A stretch of DNA of 33,831 bases from Bacteroidales bacterium (lineage in GTDB: Bacteria; Bacteroidota; Bacteroidia; Bacteroidales; WCHB1-69). The stretch lies in assembly GCA_017551725.1 (NCBI GenBank), contig JAFZKY010000032.1, positions 1-33,831 on the forward strand, given 5' to 3'. Positions 23,237 to 32,004 of the stretch are shown here, piece by piece (within the stretch, counting starts at the first letter, position 1; the number at the start of each line of letters is the position of its first letter). Below the pieces are notes generated by a model. That model did not search any database. It had not been told where the DNA came from and worked only from the letters and a program-made list of their open reading frames with translations. A program made the position numbers and the translations under genes.

Positions 23237-24643
23237 ATGAAAAAACTCTTTTTTGTTCTGCTGGGCTGCTGTGCCCTCCTGCTTGCCCCCGCACAAACCG
23301 TCACCAAGAACGGTGGCCTCTCCAACGACCAAATCCAATCGCTCAAATCTTCCTACAAAGCAACCGCTTCTGACAAGGCGCTGCGCAACGCCGTGGTGAC
23401 CAACGACATCAACAAGCTGGCCAAGAACTATGACAACGCCACCGTCTTCGATGCGCATTTCTCCAACCAGGTGCCCTCCAAGGCCATCACCGACCAGGAA
23501 TCCTCCGGTCGTTGCTGGATGTTCACGGGCATGAACGTGCTGCGCTCGAAGGCCATCCGCAAATACGACCTGCCGTCGGACTTTCAGTTCTCGCAGTGCT
23601 ATACTTTCTTCTGGGACCAATTGGAAAAATCCAACCTCTTCCTGCAGGCCATCCTGGACAACCGTGCCAAGTCGATGGAGGACGAGACGGTGAAATGGCT
23701 CTTCCAGAATCCGCTGAGCGACGGCGGCCAGTTTACGGGCATCGCCAATCTGGTGACCAAGTACGGCATCATGCCAAAGGATGCCATGCCGGAAACCTAC
23801 AGCAGCAACCACACCTCGCAAATATCCTCTTTGATCAAGTTGAAACTGCGTGAGGATGCACTGATCCTACGGGATATGGCCAACAACAAGGGCACGACCG
23901 AGAAGATGCTGCAGGACAAGAAGATGGAAATGCTGCAAACCGTCTATCGCATGTTGGTCATCGCTTTTGGCGAGCCGCCGGCGGAGTTCACGTGGACGCA
24001 GCGCGACGCCAAGGGCAATGTGGTGAGCACCGAGACCTACACGCCGAAATCCTTCGCCGCCAAGTTCGCGAACGACGATTTCACCACCTACTACATGGTG
24101 ATGAACGACCCCACCCGCGAATATTATAAGGTATATGAGATTGAGTATGACCGCCATGTGTATGACGGCAACAACTGGAAATATCTCAACCTGCCGATGG
24201 ACGAGATCGCCCAGATGGCCATCGCCTCGCTGAAAGACAGCACCATGATGTACTTCTCCTGCGACGTGGGCAAGTTCCTCGACCGCGACAAAGGCTACAT
24301 GGACGTGAACAACTTCGATTACGGCTCGTTGTTCAACACCACCTTCGGCATGGATAAGAAACAGCGCATCCAGACGTACGCCAGCCTCTCCTCGCACGCC
24401 ATGACGCTCTGCGCCGTCGATCTTGACAAGGACGGCAAACCCCTCAAGTGGATGGTGGAGAACAGCTGGGGCAGCAAATACGGCCACAACGGCTTCCTCA
24501 TCATGACCAACGAATGGTTCAACGAATACATGTTCCGCCTGGTGGTGGAAAAAAAGTATATCCCCGCCGCCACGCTTAAACTTTTCGACCAGAAACCCAT
24601 CATGCTACCCGCTTGGGACCCGTTGTTCGCCCCCGAGGAGTAA
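23237..24643 (+). CDS. Exported C1B cysteine peptidase (bleomycin hydrolase/aminopeptidase C family)
   Basis: A 469-residue papain-fold aminopeptidase of the PepC/bleomycin hydrolase family. Oxyanion Gln87 and nucleophile Cys93 are in TDQESSGRCWMF, catalytic His388 is in SSHAMTL, and Asn410 is in ENSWG. Cytosolic relatives form a hexameric barrel with the C-terminus in the active site; here the protein has a signal peptide (MKKLFFVLLGCCALLLAPAQ), cleaved after APA or possibly lipidated at the Cys in LLGC, so it works in the envelope. I start at 23237 because the longer in-frame opening at 23123 lies inside the preceding gene and terminator. No promoter box of good fit is seen between terminator and ATG. 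Confidence 0.93.
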   Translation: MKKLFFVLLGCCALLLAPAQTVTKNGGLSNDQIQSLKSSYKATASDKALRNAVVTNDINKLAKNYDNATVFDAHFSNQVPSKAITDQESSGRCWMFTGMNVLRSKAIRKYDLPSDFQFSQCYTFFWDQLEKSNLFLQAILDNRAKSMEDETVKWLFQNPLSDGGQFTGIANLVTKYGIMPKDAMPETYSSNHTSQISSLIKLKLREDALILRDMANNKGTTEKMLQDKKMEMLQTVYRMLVIAFGEPPAEFTWTQRDAKGNVVSTETYTPKSFAAKFANDDFTTYYMVMNDPTREYYKVYEIEYDRHVYDGNNWKYLNLPMDEIAQMAIASLKDSTMMYFSCDVGKFLDRDKGYMDVNNFDYGSLFNTTFGMDKKQRIQTYASLSSHAMTLCAVDLDKDGKPLKWMVENSWGSKYGHNGFLIMTNEWFNEYMFRLVVEKKYIPAATLKLFDQKPIMLPAWDPLFAPEE

Positions 24644-24676
24644 ACCGATTGTTTCACTATTATAATAAATGTTAAA

Positions 24677-25096
24677 ATGAAAAAGATATTCCTGATAATG
24701 ACGGCCCTTCTGGTCAACTCTATGCTGTTTGCGCAGAATCCGGATGCGATTTGTGGAATCTGGCACTCGGTGGATCCCTTCTCTAAAGAGGGCTCCCAAT
24801 GCCAAATATACAAAGCGGCCGACGGCACGTATGAGGCCAAGGTGGTGTGGGTGGAGAACCCCAAAAAGAAACCCCAGCTCGGTCTGGTGTTCATGACCGG
24901 ATTGACCTACAATGCCAAAGAAAAAGAGTATCAGAACGGAAAACTGAAATACCCCGGCAAGAAAGGCACTTACAAGACCTATATCCGTCTGGTGAACGAC
25001 AACAAGACGATGAAGATGCGCGGCTATCTGGGCGTTTCCCTCTTCGGCATGACCGTTGACTGGACTCGCGAGAGCAAGTTGCGCGAACAGAAATAA
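24677..25096 (+). CDS. DUF2147 family exported protein
   Basis: A 139-residue protein with signal peptide MKKIFLIMTALLVNSMLFA. The mature part matches the DUF2147 beta-barrel fold: ICGIWHSVDPFSKEGSQCQIYKAADGTYEAKVVWVENP, LTYNAKEKEYQNGKLKYPGKKGTYKTYIRL and MKMRGYLGVSLFGMTVDWTR. Family function is unknown; the fold resembles small lipid- or ligand-binding barrels of the envelope. The stop is 25 bases before a terminator. Confidence 0.85.
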   Translation: MKKIFLIMTALLVNSMLFAQNPDAICGIWHSVDPFSKEGSQCQIYKAADGTYEAKVVWVENPKKKPQLGLVFMTGLTYNAKEKEYQNGKLKYPGKKGTYKTYIRLVNDNKTMKMRGYLGVSLFGMTVDWTRESKLREQK

Positions 25097-25121
25097 AACT
25101 GAAATATTCGATAATTCGTTC

Positions 25122-25150
25122 AAAGGGTGGCAGATTGCCATCCTTTTTTG
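25122..25150 (+). terminator. Rho-independent terminator after the DUF2147 gene
   Basis: Stem AAAGGGTGGCA (25122-25132) and TGCCATCCTTT (25136-25146), loop GAT, one G-U pair, followed by a T run. Confidence 0.85.
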
Positions 25151-25151
25151 T

Positions 25152-25159
25152 TATTTTTG
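25152..25159 (+). promoter_or_regulatory. -7 box TATTTTTG upstream of the second T9SS cargo gene
   Basis: TATTTTTG, 42 bases before the ATG at 25201, starting almost at the end of the terminator T tract. Confidence 0.65.
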
Positions 25160-25200
25160 TCGTTGTTAAAATTATTAAGAGAGAACAAATTTAAAAGCTT

Positions 25201-26985
25201 ATGAGAAAGATAGTTATAGCTGTTTTTTTTATGATGATGGTGGCCGCCCTTCCTGCCCAACCTGTGATGAACGGTGTCATGCAGGGCTCGCCCAAAACGT
25301 TTATGGTGGACCCGGCAACCTGCAACCAGGCCAACGGCTGGGCAAGGGCGTATAACGGGTCATCTCCTTCCTCTTCTCAGACCTCAGCTACCACAGAAGG
25401 CCCCAATTATATATTGGGTGTGGCAAGTGGCTGGTCATCGCATCAATTGATGACCAATCCTTCAAATACGACTTCACCGATGGATAATCAAGCATGCGAT
25501 AACAATAATCCAGGATTTCTGTTACCGATATATCCAATTGCATGGAATTGGCCTGATTATCCTGCAGGTTCGGGCTTCCATTATGAGGATACCGTCATGC
25601 GGGTCGGTAACTCCAGTGGTAGTGCCAAGTCGGCGAAAATGGAGTACACGTTTATTCCGGACACGATAAATCCCGTTTTGTTGGTGGCGTATGAATTGGT
25701 TATGCAGGCACCCACCCATACGCGTGTGCAGAATCCGTCCATGTTGATCCAGGTGTCGGAAAACAATTATGACCATAATGCCTTGTTGCCGTTGGGGTAT
25801 TATCCGAGTGATTATATCACAAATGGGAATAACACATTACACAATGATCCGAATTGCCCAAGAAATACAAATTGGCCGTACGCTCGGTATTTCTATCAGG
25901 CGGAAGGGAGTGACGGACCCAATGTCTATCCTGCCGAGATGACCCCGTCCGCTTTTTATTCTGGAAACATCCTCCCGACATACGAATGTGGTTCCGGATA
26001 TAGCAAGATTGTATCCACAAAATATGTGATCTTGGCGTTCAATTTGATGGAACAGGCAAGAAACCAAACACCTGTTAAGTTCAAGATAATCCTTCGAGGC
26101 TGTTCTCCAAGCGCACACTATGCCTACAGCTATTTCACTGCCAAGATGGTGCCGGGCAAGATAACGATGGATTTCACGAGCCATCCGGATACGGTGGAAC
26201 TTTCAGTGCCGTGGGGCTTTGACGCCAACACCTACCGCTGGTATCATGGGCTGAATAATGACATGAAAGCTCCTATCACTACGAGTAACCTTTACAGGGT
26301 GAAGGTGCCCCGTAATCAGCTGATGCCATACTACCGCTGCGAGATGGAGTCGCAGACGGGTGTGCCTTTCGTGTATGAGATACGAACGTGTTTACCGGAA
26401 ATCATGGCGGATTTCTCTGTTACACAGCAGGATTCCGATCAGATGACCGTGTTTCAATTCAACGACATGAGCCAGATATGGAAAATCACGCCTGGATTTA
26501 CTTCGAATATCATTAATGTTCCTTCTGATACAGTTGTTGTACCTGCAAACAATCTTCGTTGGACGTGGCGCAGAGATACCGCCAGCACGCTCTTTGCTGT
26601 TGACGAGCATAATCCAACCTTAATATTGCCCACGCCCGACCATTATGACAGCATCCGTGTGATGCTTAAGGTGATGGATCCGGAAACAGGAGTGCAGGAT
26701 TCAGTGGAGAAAACACTATACTTTGGCAGCAATGTGGGTGTGAGTGCGTATGCCGATGATGTGACGCTCTATCCCAACCCCAATGGCGGAAAGTTTTCCG
26801 TCCATTCGGGGGTTGCCCGCATGAGGGAGGTTCGGGTGTATGACTTGCAGGGCAGGCTCTTGCGGAATTTGACAGTAGATGGGCAAACGGCGGACATCAA
26901 TATTGAAAATTTCCCCGCCGGCACGTATTTGGTGCACATTGTGACCGACAAGGGCACTGTAACGAAAACGGTTTTGAAACAGTAG
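25201..26985 (+). CDS. Secreted protein with T9SS type A sorting domain
   Basis: A 594-residue protein with signal peptide MRKIVIAVFFMMMVAALPA. The body is Asn-, Ser- and Pro-rich with beta-type sequence and paired Cys; I recognise no enzyme or binding domain. A probable Ig/PKD-like part (about 400-510) includes ADFSVTQQDSDQMTVFQFNDMS and DSIRVMLKVMDPETGVQDS. The last ~80 residues are a T9SS type A domain: ADDVTLYPNPNGGKFSVHS, VRVYDLQGRLLRNL, FPAGTYLVHIV and a KTVLKQ end. It is exported across the outer membrane by the type IX system and is transcribed alone from the box at 25152. Confidence 0.85.
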   Translation: MRKIVIAVFFMMMVAALPAQPVMNGVMQGSPKTFMVDPATCNQANGWARAYNGSSPSSSQTSATTEGPNYILGVASGWSSHQLMTNPSNTTSPMDNQACDNNNPGFLLPIYPIAWNWPDYPAGSGFHYEDTVMRVGNSSGSAKSAKMEYTFIPDTINPVLLVAYELVMQAPTHTRVQNPSMLIQVSENNYDHNALLPLGYYPSDYITNGNNTLHNDPNCPRNTNWPYARYFYQAEGSDGPNVYPAEMTPSAFYSGNILPTYECGSGYSKIVSTKYVILAFNLMEQARNQTPVKFKIILRGCSPSAHYAYSYFTAKMVPGKITMDFTSHPDTVELSVPWGFDANTYRWYHGLNNDMKAPITTSNLYRVKVPRNQLMPYYRCEMESQTGVPFVYEIRTCLPEIMADFSVTQQDSDQMTVFQFNDMSQIWKITPGFTSNIINVPSDTVVVPANNLRWTWRRDTASTLFAVDEHNPTLILPTPDHYDSIRVMLKVMDPETGVQDSVEKTLYFGSNVGVSAYADDVTLYPNPNGGKFSVHSGVARMREVRVYDLQGRLLRNLTVDGQTADINIENFPAGTYLVHIVTDKGTVTKTVLKQ

Positions 26986-27021
26986 TCTTGACTTTCCAAA
27001 GGGTGGTCTCGAAAGAGTATC

Positions 27022-28419
27022 CTACGATTTCTTGAAAACAATCCAGTTGGTGGTGAAATTGTGCGTGTGCGGGAATAGCTCCTGCACGTGGTTGTGGTTG
27101 TCGCGGTACCAGGAATGGTTCCAGCCGGGGCCCATGTCCATGTAGAGGGCCTCCTGCATGCCATAGTTCTCTAACTGCTTGACGAACTGTGCGTATGGGA
27201 TTTTCTCCTGCGAGTCGGCGATGCACACCTTACCGTCTTTGAGGCATAATGCGCGGTAGTAGTTGTCGTTCTTGCGCCACAGAGGTTGCGTCTTGCCTTT
27301 GTGGATGATGCAGACTTGGCAGAAACCCATGCCGCCGCGCCGGGCGGCCAGATGCAAGGCGTTGTTGATATTGGTGGTCAGGAAGTGCGGCTGATGGTCG
27401 TACCAGACGAAACATCCGGAGTTCTTGTCGCACACATATCCCTTGTAGAACGTGCCGTCCGACACGTGGTCGCCAGCGATGTTCTGGTGGCGGAACACGC
27501 GTAGTTCTTCGCCCGTGAACGCCGCCTCCGCGCAGAAGATGATGTCGGAATCCTCGGCGGTGGGCATCGTGCCGCACACAAGGTCAATGCAGTCGTATTG
27601 CGGATAGAAGACGTTGAGGCCGTACGCCGTGTCACAAAGGATGTTGAGAGTGCGCCGCAAGGCCGTGTCGGTGTTCTGCGACTGCACCATGACGGTCAGG
27701 AAGGCCAGCATCTGTTCCGTGCCGTGGAAGGTGTTCAAATCCACATCGCCTTTGGCCCATGGGAAGCGCGCATTGTGCTGGTATTGCCAGAAAAGGTAGG
27801 GCTGCCCGATGTTCGGCTGCCCGTTAAGGGAACATATCCACAGCGGATTTTTAGGGAATTTTTCTTGAATGTATTTCCGGTATCCGTCCAAGTTCGTGTA
27901 TATCATCACCCGGTTCTTGCTGATGGTTTCAAAGCGGCGGATGAAGTCTTCAATCACTTGGATGCGCTGCTGCGTGCTCTTGTCCGACGGATTGCTCCAG
28001 TCCTCCACGTCCACCACGGGCATAAGGTCGTAAGACTTGCTCCGTATGACCTCGAAGAAGTGGTCGGCCTGCTGGCTGCCATCTTCGTCAAAGCGCAGGA
28101 AATGGTAGAATCCGACGGGCAGGTCGGTCTGCAGCGTGACCTCCCGATGATGGCGCGGCATCAGCGTGTCAATGCCGTCCACACCCATGGTGGCCCGCAT
28201 GTACACGAATCGGATGCTGTCTTCCGAGGCCCGGCGGAAATCGACCGTTCCCGTGTAGGACGAAATGTCAATACCCGTCATGGGGTGCTCGAAGACGACA
28301 TCCCCTTTGAGGTTTTGATGAAAATGTTTTCGGATAAAATAATAAGACACCCCGGCTACCACAAGGAGAAGGATGAGGGATATAAGGAATGACAGGAATC
28401 GCCGGTGTGCTTTTTTCAT
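27022..28419 (-). CDS. GH25-type muramidase fused to a phosphodiester-glycosidase-like domain
   Basis: A 465-residue membrane-anchored protein. Residues 8-29 are an uncleaved signal anchor. Residues 46-240 form a GH25 lysozyme domain: GIDISSYTG with Asp51, PVVDVEDW with Asp137 and catalytic Glu139, and WQYQHNARFPWAKGDVDLNTF, so it should cut peptidoglycan between MurNAc and GlcNAc. Residues about 270-465 form a second domain with FCAEAAFTG, DGTFYKGYVC, NYYRALCLKDGKVCIADS and MQEALYMDMGPGWNHSWYRD, resembling phosphodiester glycosidase (NAGPA/DUF2233) proteins, in which ALY-DGG carries a catalytic Asp; here the motif is ALYMDMG. The gene begins 6 bases after asd, with no promoter between them. 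Confidence 0.85.
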   Translation of the reverse strand: MKKAHRRFLSFLISLILLLVVAGVSYYFIRKHFHQNLKGDVVFEHPMTGIDISSYTGTVDFRRASEDSIRFVYMRATMGVDGIDTLMPRHHREVTLQTDLPVGFYHFLRFDEDGSQQADHFFEVIRSKSYDLMPVVDVEDWSNPSDKSTQQRIQVIEDFIRRFETISKNRVMIYTNLDGYRKYIQEKFPKNPLWICSLNGQPNIGQPYLFWQYQHNARFPWAKGDVDLNTFHGTEQMLAFLTVMVQSQNTDTALRRTLNILCDTAYGLNVFYPQYDCIDLVCGTMPTAEDSDIIFCAEAAFTGEELRVFRHQNIAGDHVSDGTFYKGYVCDKNSGCFVWYDHQPHFLTTNINNALHLAARRGGMGFCQVCIIHKGKTQPLWRKNDNYYRALCLKDGKVCIADSQEKIPYAQFVKQLENYGMQEALYMDMGPGWNHSWYRDNHNHVQELFPHTHNFTTNWIVFKKS

Positions 28420-28425
28420 ACGGGG

Positions 28426-29415
28426 CTATTGCAGGTATTCCTGTTGTATCAGTTGGGCTATCTGGATGGCGTTGGTGGCGGCACCCTTGCGGAGGTTGTC
28501 GCTCACCACCCACAGGTTCAGTGTCTTGGGCTGGGTGAGATCGCGGCGCACACGCCCCACAAACACCTCGTCCTTGTCTTCGGAGTAGAGCGGCATGGGA
28601 TAGATGTTGTTGGCCGGGTCGTCTTGCACGACCACGCCGGGCATGTCGTTGAGAAGCTGATACACCTCGCTGATTTCAAATTCGTTGTAGAACTCCACGT
28701 TCACAGCTTCGGAATGGCCGCCCGTCACCGGCACGCGCACCACGGTGGCCGTGACTTGGATGCCCGGGTCGCCCAGTATCTTGCGGGTCTCGTTCAGCAG
28801 CTTGGTCTCCTCCGTGGTGTAGCCGTTAGCCTCGAAGGTGCCGCCGTGCGGGAAGAGGTTCATGTCGATGGGGTAGGGATAGGCCTTCTCGCACGGCTCG
28901 CCCGCGCGCTCTTTGGCCAGCTGGTTGACAGCCTTCATGCCCGTGCCCGTGATAGACTGGTAGGTGGAGACCACTACGCGTTTGATTTTGTATTTCCAAT
29001 GAAGCGGGGCCAAAGCCATCACCATCGCGATGGTCGAGCAGTTGGGATTGGCAATGATTCTATCGTCCTTTTTTATAATGTCACCGTTGATTTCCGGCAC
29101 CACCAGCGGGATGTTGGGGTCACTGCGCCAAGCGGAGGAGTTGTCGATGACGTAGGTGCCGTTTTTAGCGAACAAGGGCGCGTATTGCAGCGAAGGACCG
29201 CTGCCGGCGGAGAAAATGGCGATGTCGGGGACGGCATTAATGGCATCGTCAACAGACATCACATTACACTCTTTTCCCGCAAAGGTCACCTTTTTGCCCA
29301 CCGACTTGGCAGAGGCGGCAGGTAGGAATTCACATTGTCCAAAACCTCTTTCTTCTAATACTTTACGCATTTTACTGCCCACCAAACCTGTGGCACCAAC
29401 TAAAGCGATTTTCAT
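28426..29415 (-). CDS. asd: Aspartate-semialdehyde dehydrogenase
   Basis: Reduces aspartyl phosphate to aspartate semialdehyde with NADPH, the branch point for threonine, methionine, lysine and meso-diaminopimelate. The 329-residue protein has GATGLVG (7-13) for NADP binding, the active-site Cys126 in NPNCST, His234 in VTGGHSEAVNV, and SSAWRSD for phosphate binding. Length is usual for the family. It starts from the minus-strand -7 box at 29468, 53 bases upstream, and is followed after 6 bases by the GH25 fusion gene, so both are one operon. Confidence 0.96.
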   Translation of the reverse strand: MKIALVGATGLVGSKMRKVLEERGFGQCEFLPAASAKSVGKKVTFAGKECNVMSVDDAINAVPDIAIFSAGSGPSLQYAPLFAKNGTYVIDNSSAWRSDPNIPLVVPEINGDIIKKDDRIIANPNCSTIAMVMALAPLHWKYKIKRVVVSTYQSITGTGMKAVNQLAKERAGEPCEKAYPYPIDMNLFPHGGTFEANGYTTEETKLLNETRKILGDPGIQVTATVVRVPVTGGHSEAVNVEFYNEFEISEVYQLLNDMPGVVVQDDPANNIYPMPLYSEDKDEVFVGRVRRDLTQPKTLNLWVVSDNLRKGAATNAIQIAQLIQQEYLQ

Positions 29416-29467
29416 AATGTTTTAGATTTTTATTGAAAATAATTAACAGTATAATCTTGTTGCTACG

Positions 29468-29475
29468 CAAAAGTA
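29468..29475 (-). promoter_or_regulatory. -7 box TACTTTTG for asd
   Basis: Minus-strand TACTTTTG, 53 bases before the asd ATG. It is separated by a single base from the plus-strand box at 29477. Confidence 0.65.
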
Positions 29476-29476
29476 G

Positions 29477-29484
29477 TATTTTTG
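29477..29484 (+). promoter_or_regulatory. -7 box TATTTTTG for the lamin-tail protein gene
   Basis: Plus-strand TATTTTTG. The start point would be near 29491, so the in-frame ATG at 29489 is too early and the ATG at 29507 is the likely start. Confidence 0.65.
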
Positions 29485-29506
29485 TTTCTTGAAAAACGGA
29501 TGTGTT

Positions 29507-31240
29507 ATGAAAGAAATGAACAGCGGAAATTGGATTACTTGCATGGTGTTGAGCTTGTTATTTCTGATATGTAATGATGGGTGGACACAAACGGAAACGG
29601 GGCGGTATGATGTGGTGATCAGCGAGGTGATGGCCGATCCGTCGCCCGTTGTCGGGCTGCCTGCGGTGGAATATCTAGAACTCCACAATCGGACCTCCCA
29701 TCCGTGCCAGCTGAAAGGATGGTCGTTGCAGGTCGGCACTTCCGTGAAGGAACTGCCCGATTATGTGCTGGACAGCATGGCGTTTGTGACGGTGATTGCC
29801 AAGAAAAACGAATCGGAATGGTCTGCCGTATGCTCAAACTATGTTGCCCTGTCCTCGTTGAGCATCACGGATGGCGGACAACAGATAATATTGTATGATA
29901 ATCGGAAACAGGTGATTCATGCTGTCATCTTCCAAAAAGAATGGCATTCCGAGCCTATAAAGCGGGATGGAGGCTGGTCGTTGGAGATGAAGGATACGGA
30001 TTTACCATGCAGGGGGATGGACAATTGGGATTCTTCGGTGGATGAGTCCGGCGGCACGCCCGGGCGTGCCAACTCCATCCGGCAGTCGTTGGATGATATG
30101 AGTCCGCCGGAAATGGAACGCATCACATTGCTCGACAGCCTTACTTTGCGGGTGTTCTTCTCTGAACCGGTTGAAATTCTGAATGGAGAAGCACTATTTT
30201 ATATCCGTCCTGAGCTTTCGGTTACGCAGGTGCGCGAGGTTCCGCCGCTTTTTTCCGCCTTGGATGTTTCCTTGTCGTCAGTGCCGCATCCTACAACTTT
30301 TTTATATTATATAGAAGGCAGTTGTCGGATTCGGGATTGCGCGGGGAATGTGTTTTCGGAGGGTGATGGGCTGACGTTTGGGCGGCCTGTCACGCCTGCG
30401 GTGGGCGATATTGTCATCAACGAGGTGCTCTCGCATCCGTTTGATGGGGCTGACGCCGATTTTGTGGAAATCTATAACAGGTCTTCGTATGTTGTAGATT
30501 TGAAAGATGTTAAAATCGGTTCCGGGGGAGATACGATGCCGTTGAAATCGGTTTCTGCTTCTAATGGTTTCCAACTGATGCCGGGTGCCTATTGTGCATT
30601 GTGCAAAAACCGACGACTAACCGAGCAGCAGTATTATTGTCGCAGTCCGGTTGCGCTTCATTCCTGCGATTCCTTGCCGGCATTCGCCAATTCTGCCGGA
30701 GTGGTCTTCCTGACCACGCGGTCGTTGCGCGTGTTGGACCGTTTTGCCTACGATGAAAAGATGCACTTTACGGGTTTGACATCCACGGAAGGGGTGAGCC
30801 TGGAACGTGTTCGCGCCGATAGGCCCACACAAGATCCGGACAATTGGCATTCGGCTTCGTCTTCGGTGGGATACGCTACTCCGGGAGACCAGAACTCACA
30901 GAACGGTACGGACGATGCTTCCGATGCGCTTGTGGTCAGCCCGGAGGTGATCTCGCCGGACAATGACGGATTTGAGGATTTTGCGGAAATACGGTTGAAA
31001 TTTGAAGAACTGGAAAATCAAGTTTCCATACAAGTATTTAACGATAAGGGATTTCTTGTTAAACAAATATTAAACAACGCCCCTTGTGGTCAGGAGGTGG
31101 TGTGCCGATGGGAAGGGGAGGATGAGTCGGGACAGATAGTGCCAACGGGCATGTATGTCGTAGTGGTGCGATGGTGGAATGCCCAAAGCCGTCGCACGCG
31201 CTCGCTGCGCAAGGTGGTGTCGGTCTATCGGCCGCGCTGA
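29507..31240 (+). CDS. Secreted protein with two lamin-tail domains and a FlgD-like Ig domain
   Basis: A 577-residue exported protein. The signal peptide (MVLSLLFLICNDGWTQ) is internal to the N-terminal ~30 residues. Two lamin-tail domains are seen: VVISEVMADPSPVVGLPAVEYLELHNRTS (from about residue 37) and DIVINEVLSHPFDGADADFVEIYNRSS (from about 302), each with the typical E-Y-L/I-E-L-hydrophobic-N start. The last ~90 residues (ISPDNDGFEDFAEIRLKF to VPTGMYVVVVRWWN) form a FlgD-type Ig or gliding-motility-like C-terminal domain that may serve as a type IX signal (type B-like), which is inference. Start at 29507 is chosen from the promoter at 29477. Lamin-tail proteins in Bacteroidota are often surface or matrix proteins of unknown function. 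Confidence 0.82.
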   Translation: MKEMNSGNWITCMVLSLLFLICNDGWTQTETGRYDVVISEVMADPSPVVGLPAVEYLELHNRTSHPCQLKGWSLQVGTSVKELPDYVLDSMAFVTVIAKKNESEWSAVCSNYVALSSLSITDGGQQIILYDNRKQVIHAVIFQKEWHSEPIKRDGGWSLEMKDTDLPCRGMDNWDSSVDESGGTPGRANSIRQSLDDMSPPEMERITLLDSLTLRVFFSEPVEILNGEALFYIRPELSVTQVREVPPLFSALDVSLSSVPHPTTFLYYIEGSCRIRDCAGNVFSEGDGLTFGRPVTPAVGDIVINEVLSHPFDGADADFVEIYNRSSYVVDLKDVKIGSGGDTMPLKSVSASNGFQLMPGAYCALCKNRRLTEQQYYCRSPVALHSCDSLPAFANSAGVVFLTTRSLRVLDRFAYDEKMHFTGLTSTEGVSLERVRADRPTQDPDNWHSASSSVGYATPGDQNSQNGTDDASDALVVSPEVISPDNDGFEDFAEIRLKFEELENQVSIQVFNDKGFLVKQILNNAPCGQEVVCRWEGEDESGQIVPTGMYVVVVRWWNAQSRRTRSLRKVVSVYRPR

Positions 31241-31269
31241 CCTTGCGGATCAAAAACCGTAACGCCCGA

Positions 31270-31965
31270 TTAGGCGCTCCGCTTCATGGCGGCGATGGAG
31301 AGGAAGAGGCCGAGGATGACACTGCACAGGGCGGCGAAGAGCACCTGCATGTCCTGCGGCAGGCAGAAGGTGAGCGTATGAGCCGGAATCCAGAACAGAG
31401 GGATGGTCTTCTTGAAGACGAAACCCCACTGCACGCCCCAGTCCATCTGGGTGATATACTGTTTGACCGGCATGGGTTTCACCAATGCGGCCAGCTTGCC
31501 CCCGTGGGCGGCAATGTGCATGTCGCAGATTTTATGCACCGTCATAAACACCGGCGCAAAGGCAGTGTTCATCATCACGCTGACGCAGAAGGCTCCGAGC
31601 AACTTCAGTCCGGAGAAGGGTTCGTTCATGGCCGCGCTGATGCCGCTGAATGCCTGGTAGCGTTCCATAAATCCGGGTATTCCGATGCGGAAGACGCTCA
31701 TGGCCAGGGCAATCCACATACCGAGAAGGCCCCACACGATGAATTTGGGAAGCACGCCAAATCCTTTGTGGTAATACTGTCCGTTTTTGATGCGGTTGCC
31801 GAGCATCTCCCCGAAAGTGGCCAGAATGCCGAATTTCAGGAAGGCCATCCACAGCGGGAAGTTTTTGTTGCCGGCACAATAGGCGTCATAAACGGCGTCG
31901 AACAGGAAAAAGGGTGCAAGGAACACCACCACGATGGCGATGACGATGAAATCACTTTTTTTCAT
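31270..31965 (-). CDS. Integral membrane protein, possibly Mpv17/PMP22-like
   Basis: A 231-residue inner-membrane protein with about five hydrophobic segments (6-24, 38-55, 74-92, 118-140, 194-226). FKKTIPLFWIPAHTLTFCLPQDMQVLFAALCSVILGLFLS near the C-terminus looks like the W-x-x-P-A...F-x-x-P signature of Mpv17/PMP22 proteins, and MLGNRIKNGQY...PKFIVWGLLGM fits Bacteroidota relatives that I recall only loosely, so the family is tentative. It begins 39 bases after cysS on the same strand and is probably read from the cysS promoter. Confidence 0.65.
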   Translation of the reverse strand: MKKSDFIVIAIVVVFLAPFFLFDAVYDAYCAGNKNFPLWMAFLKFGILATFGEMLGNRIKNGQYYHKGFGVLPKFIVWGLLGMWIALAMSVFRIGIPGFMERYQAFSGISAAMNEPFSGLKLLGAFCVSVMMNTAFAPVFMTVHKICDMHIAAHGGKLAALVKPMPVKQYITQMDWGVQWGFVFKKTIPLFWIPAHTLTFCLPQDMQVLFAALCSVILGLFLSIAAMKRSA

Positions 31966-32004
31966 AAAGCGTTATATGTCTGATGGTTTTACAATAATGG
32001 AATC

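Noticed and set aside
27598-29325. 264- and 306-residue plus-strand open frames opposite the GH25 and asd genes
   Set aside because: Both lie opposite genes with clear catalytic motifs, and their products are Val/His/Arg-rich with no domain.
29489-29506. ATG at 29489 for the lamin-tail protein
   Set aside because: The plus-strand -7 box at 29477-29484 places the transcript start at about 29491, after this ATG.
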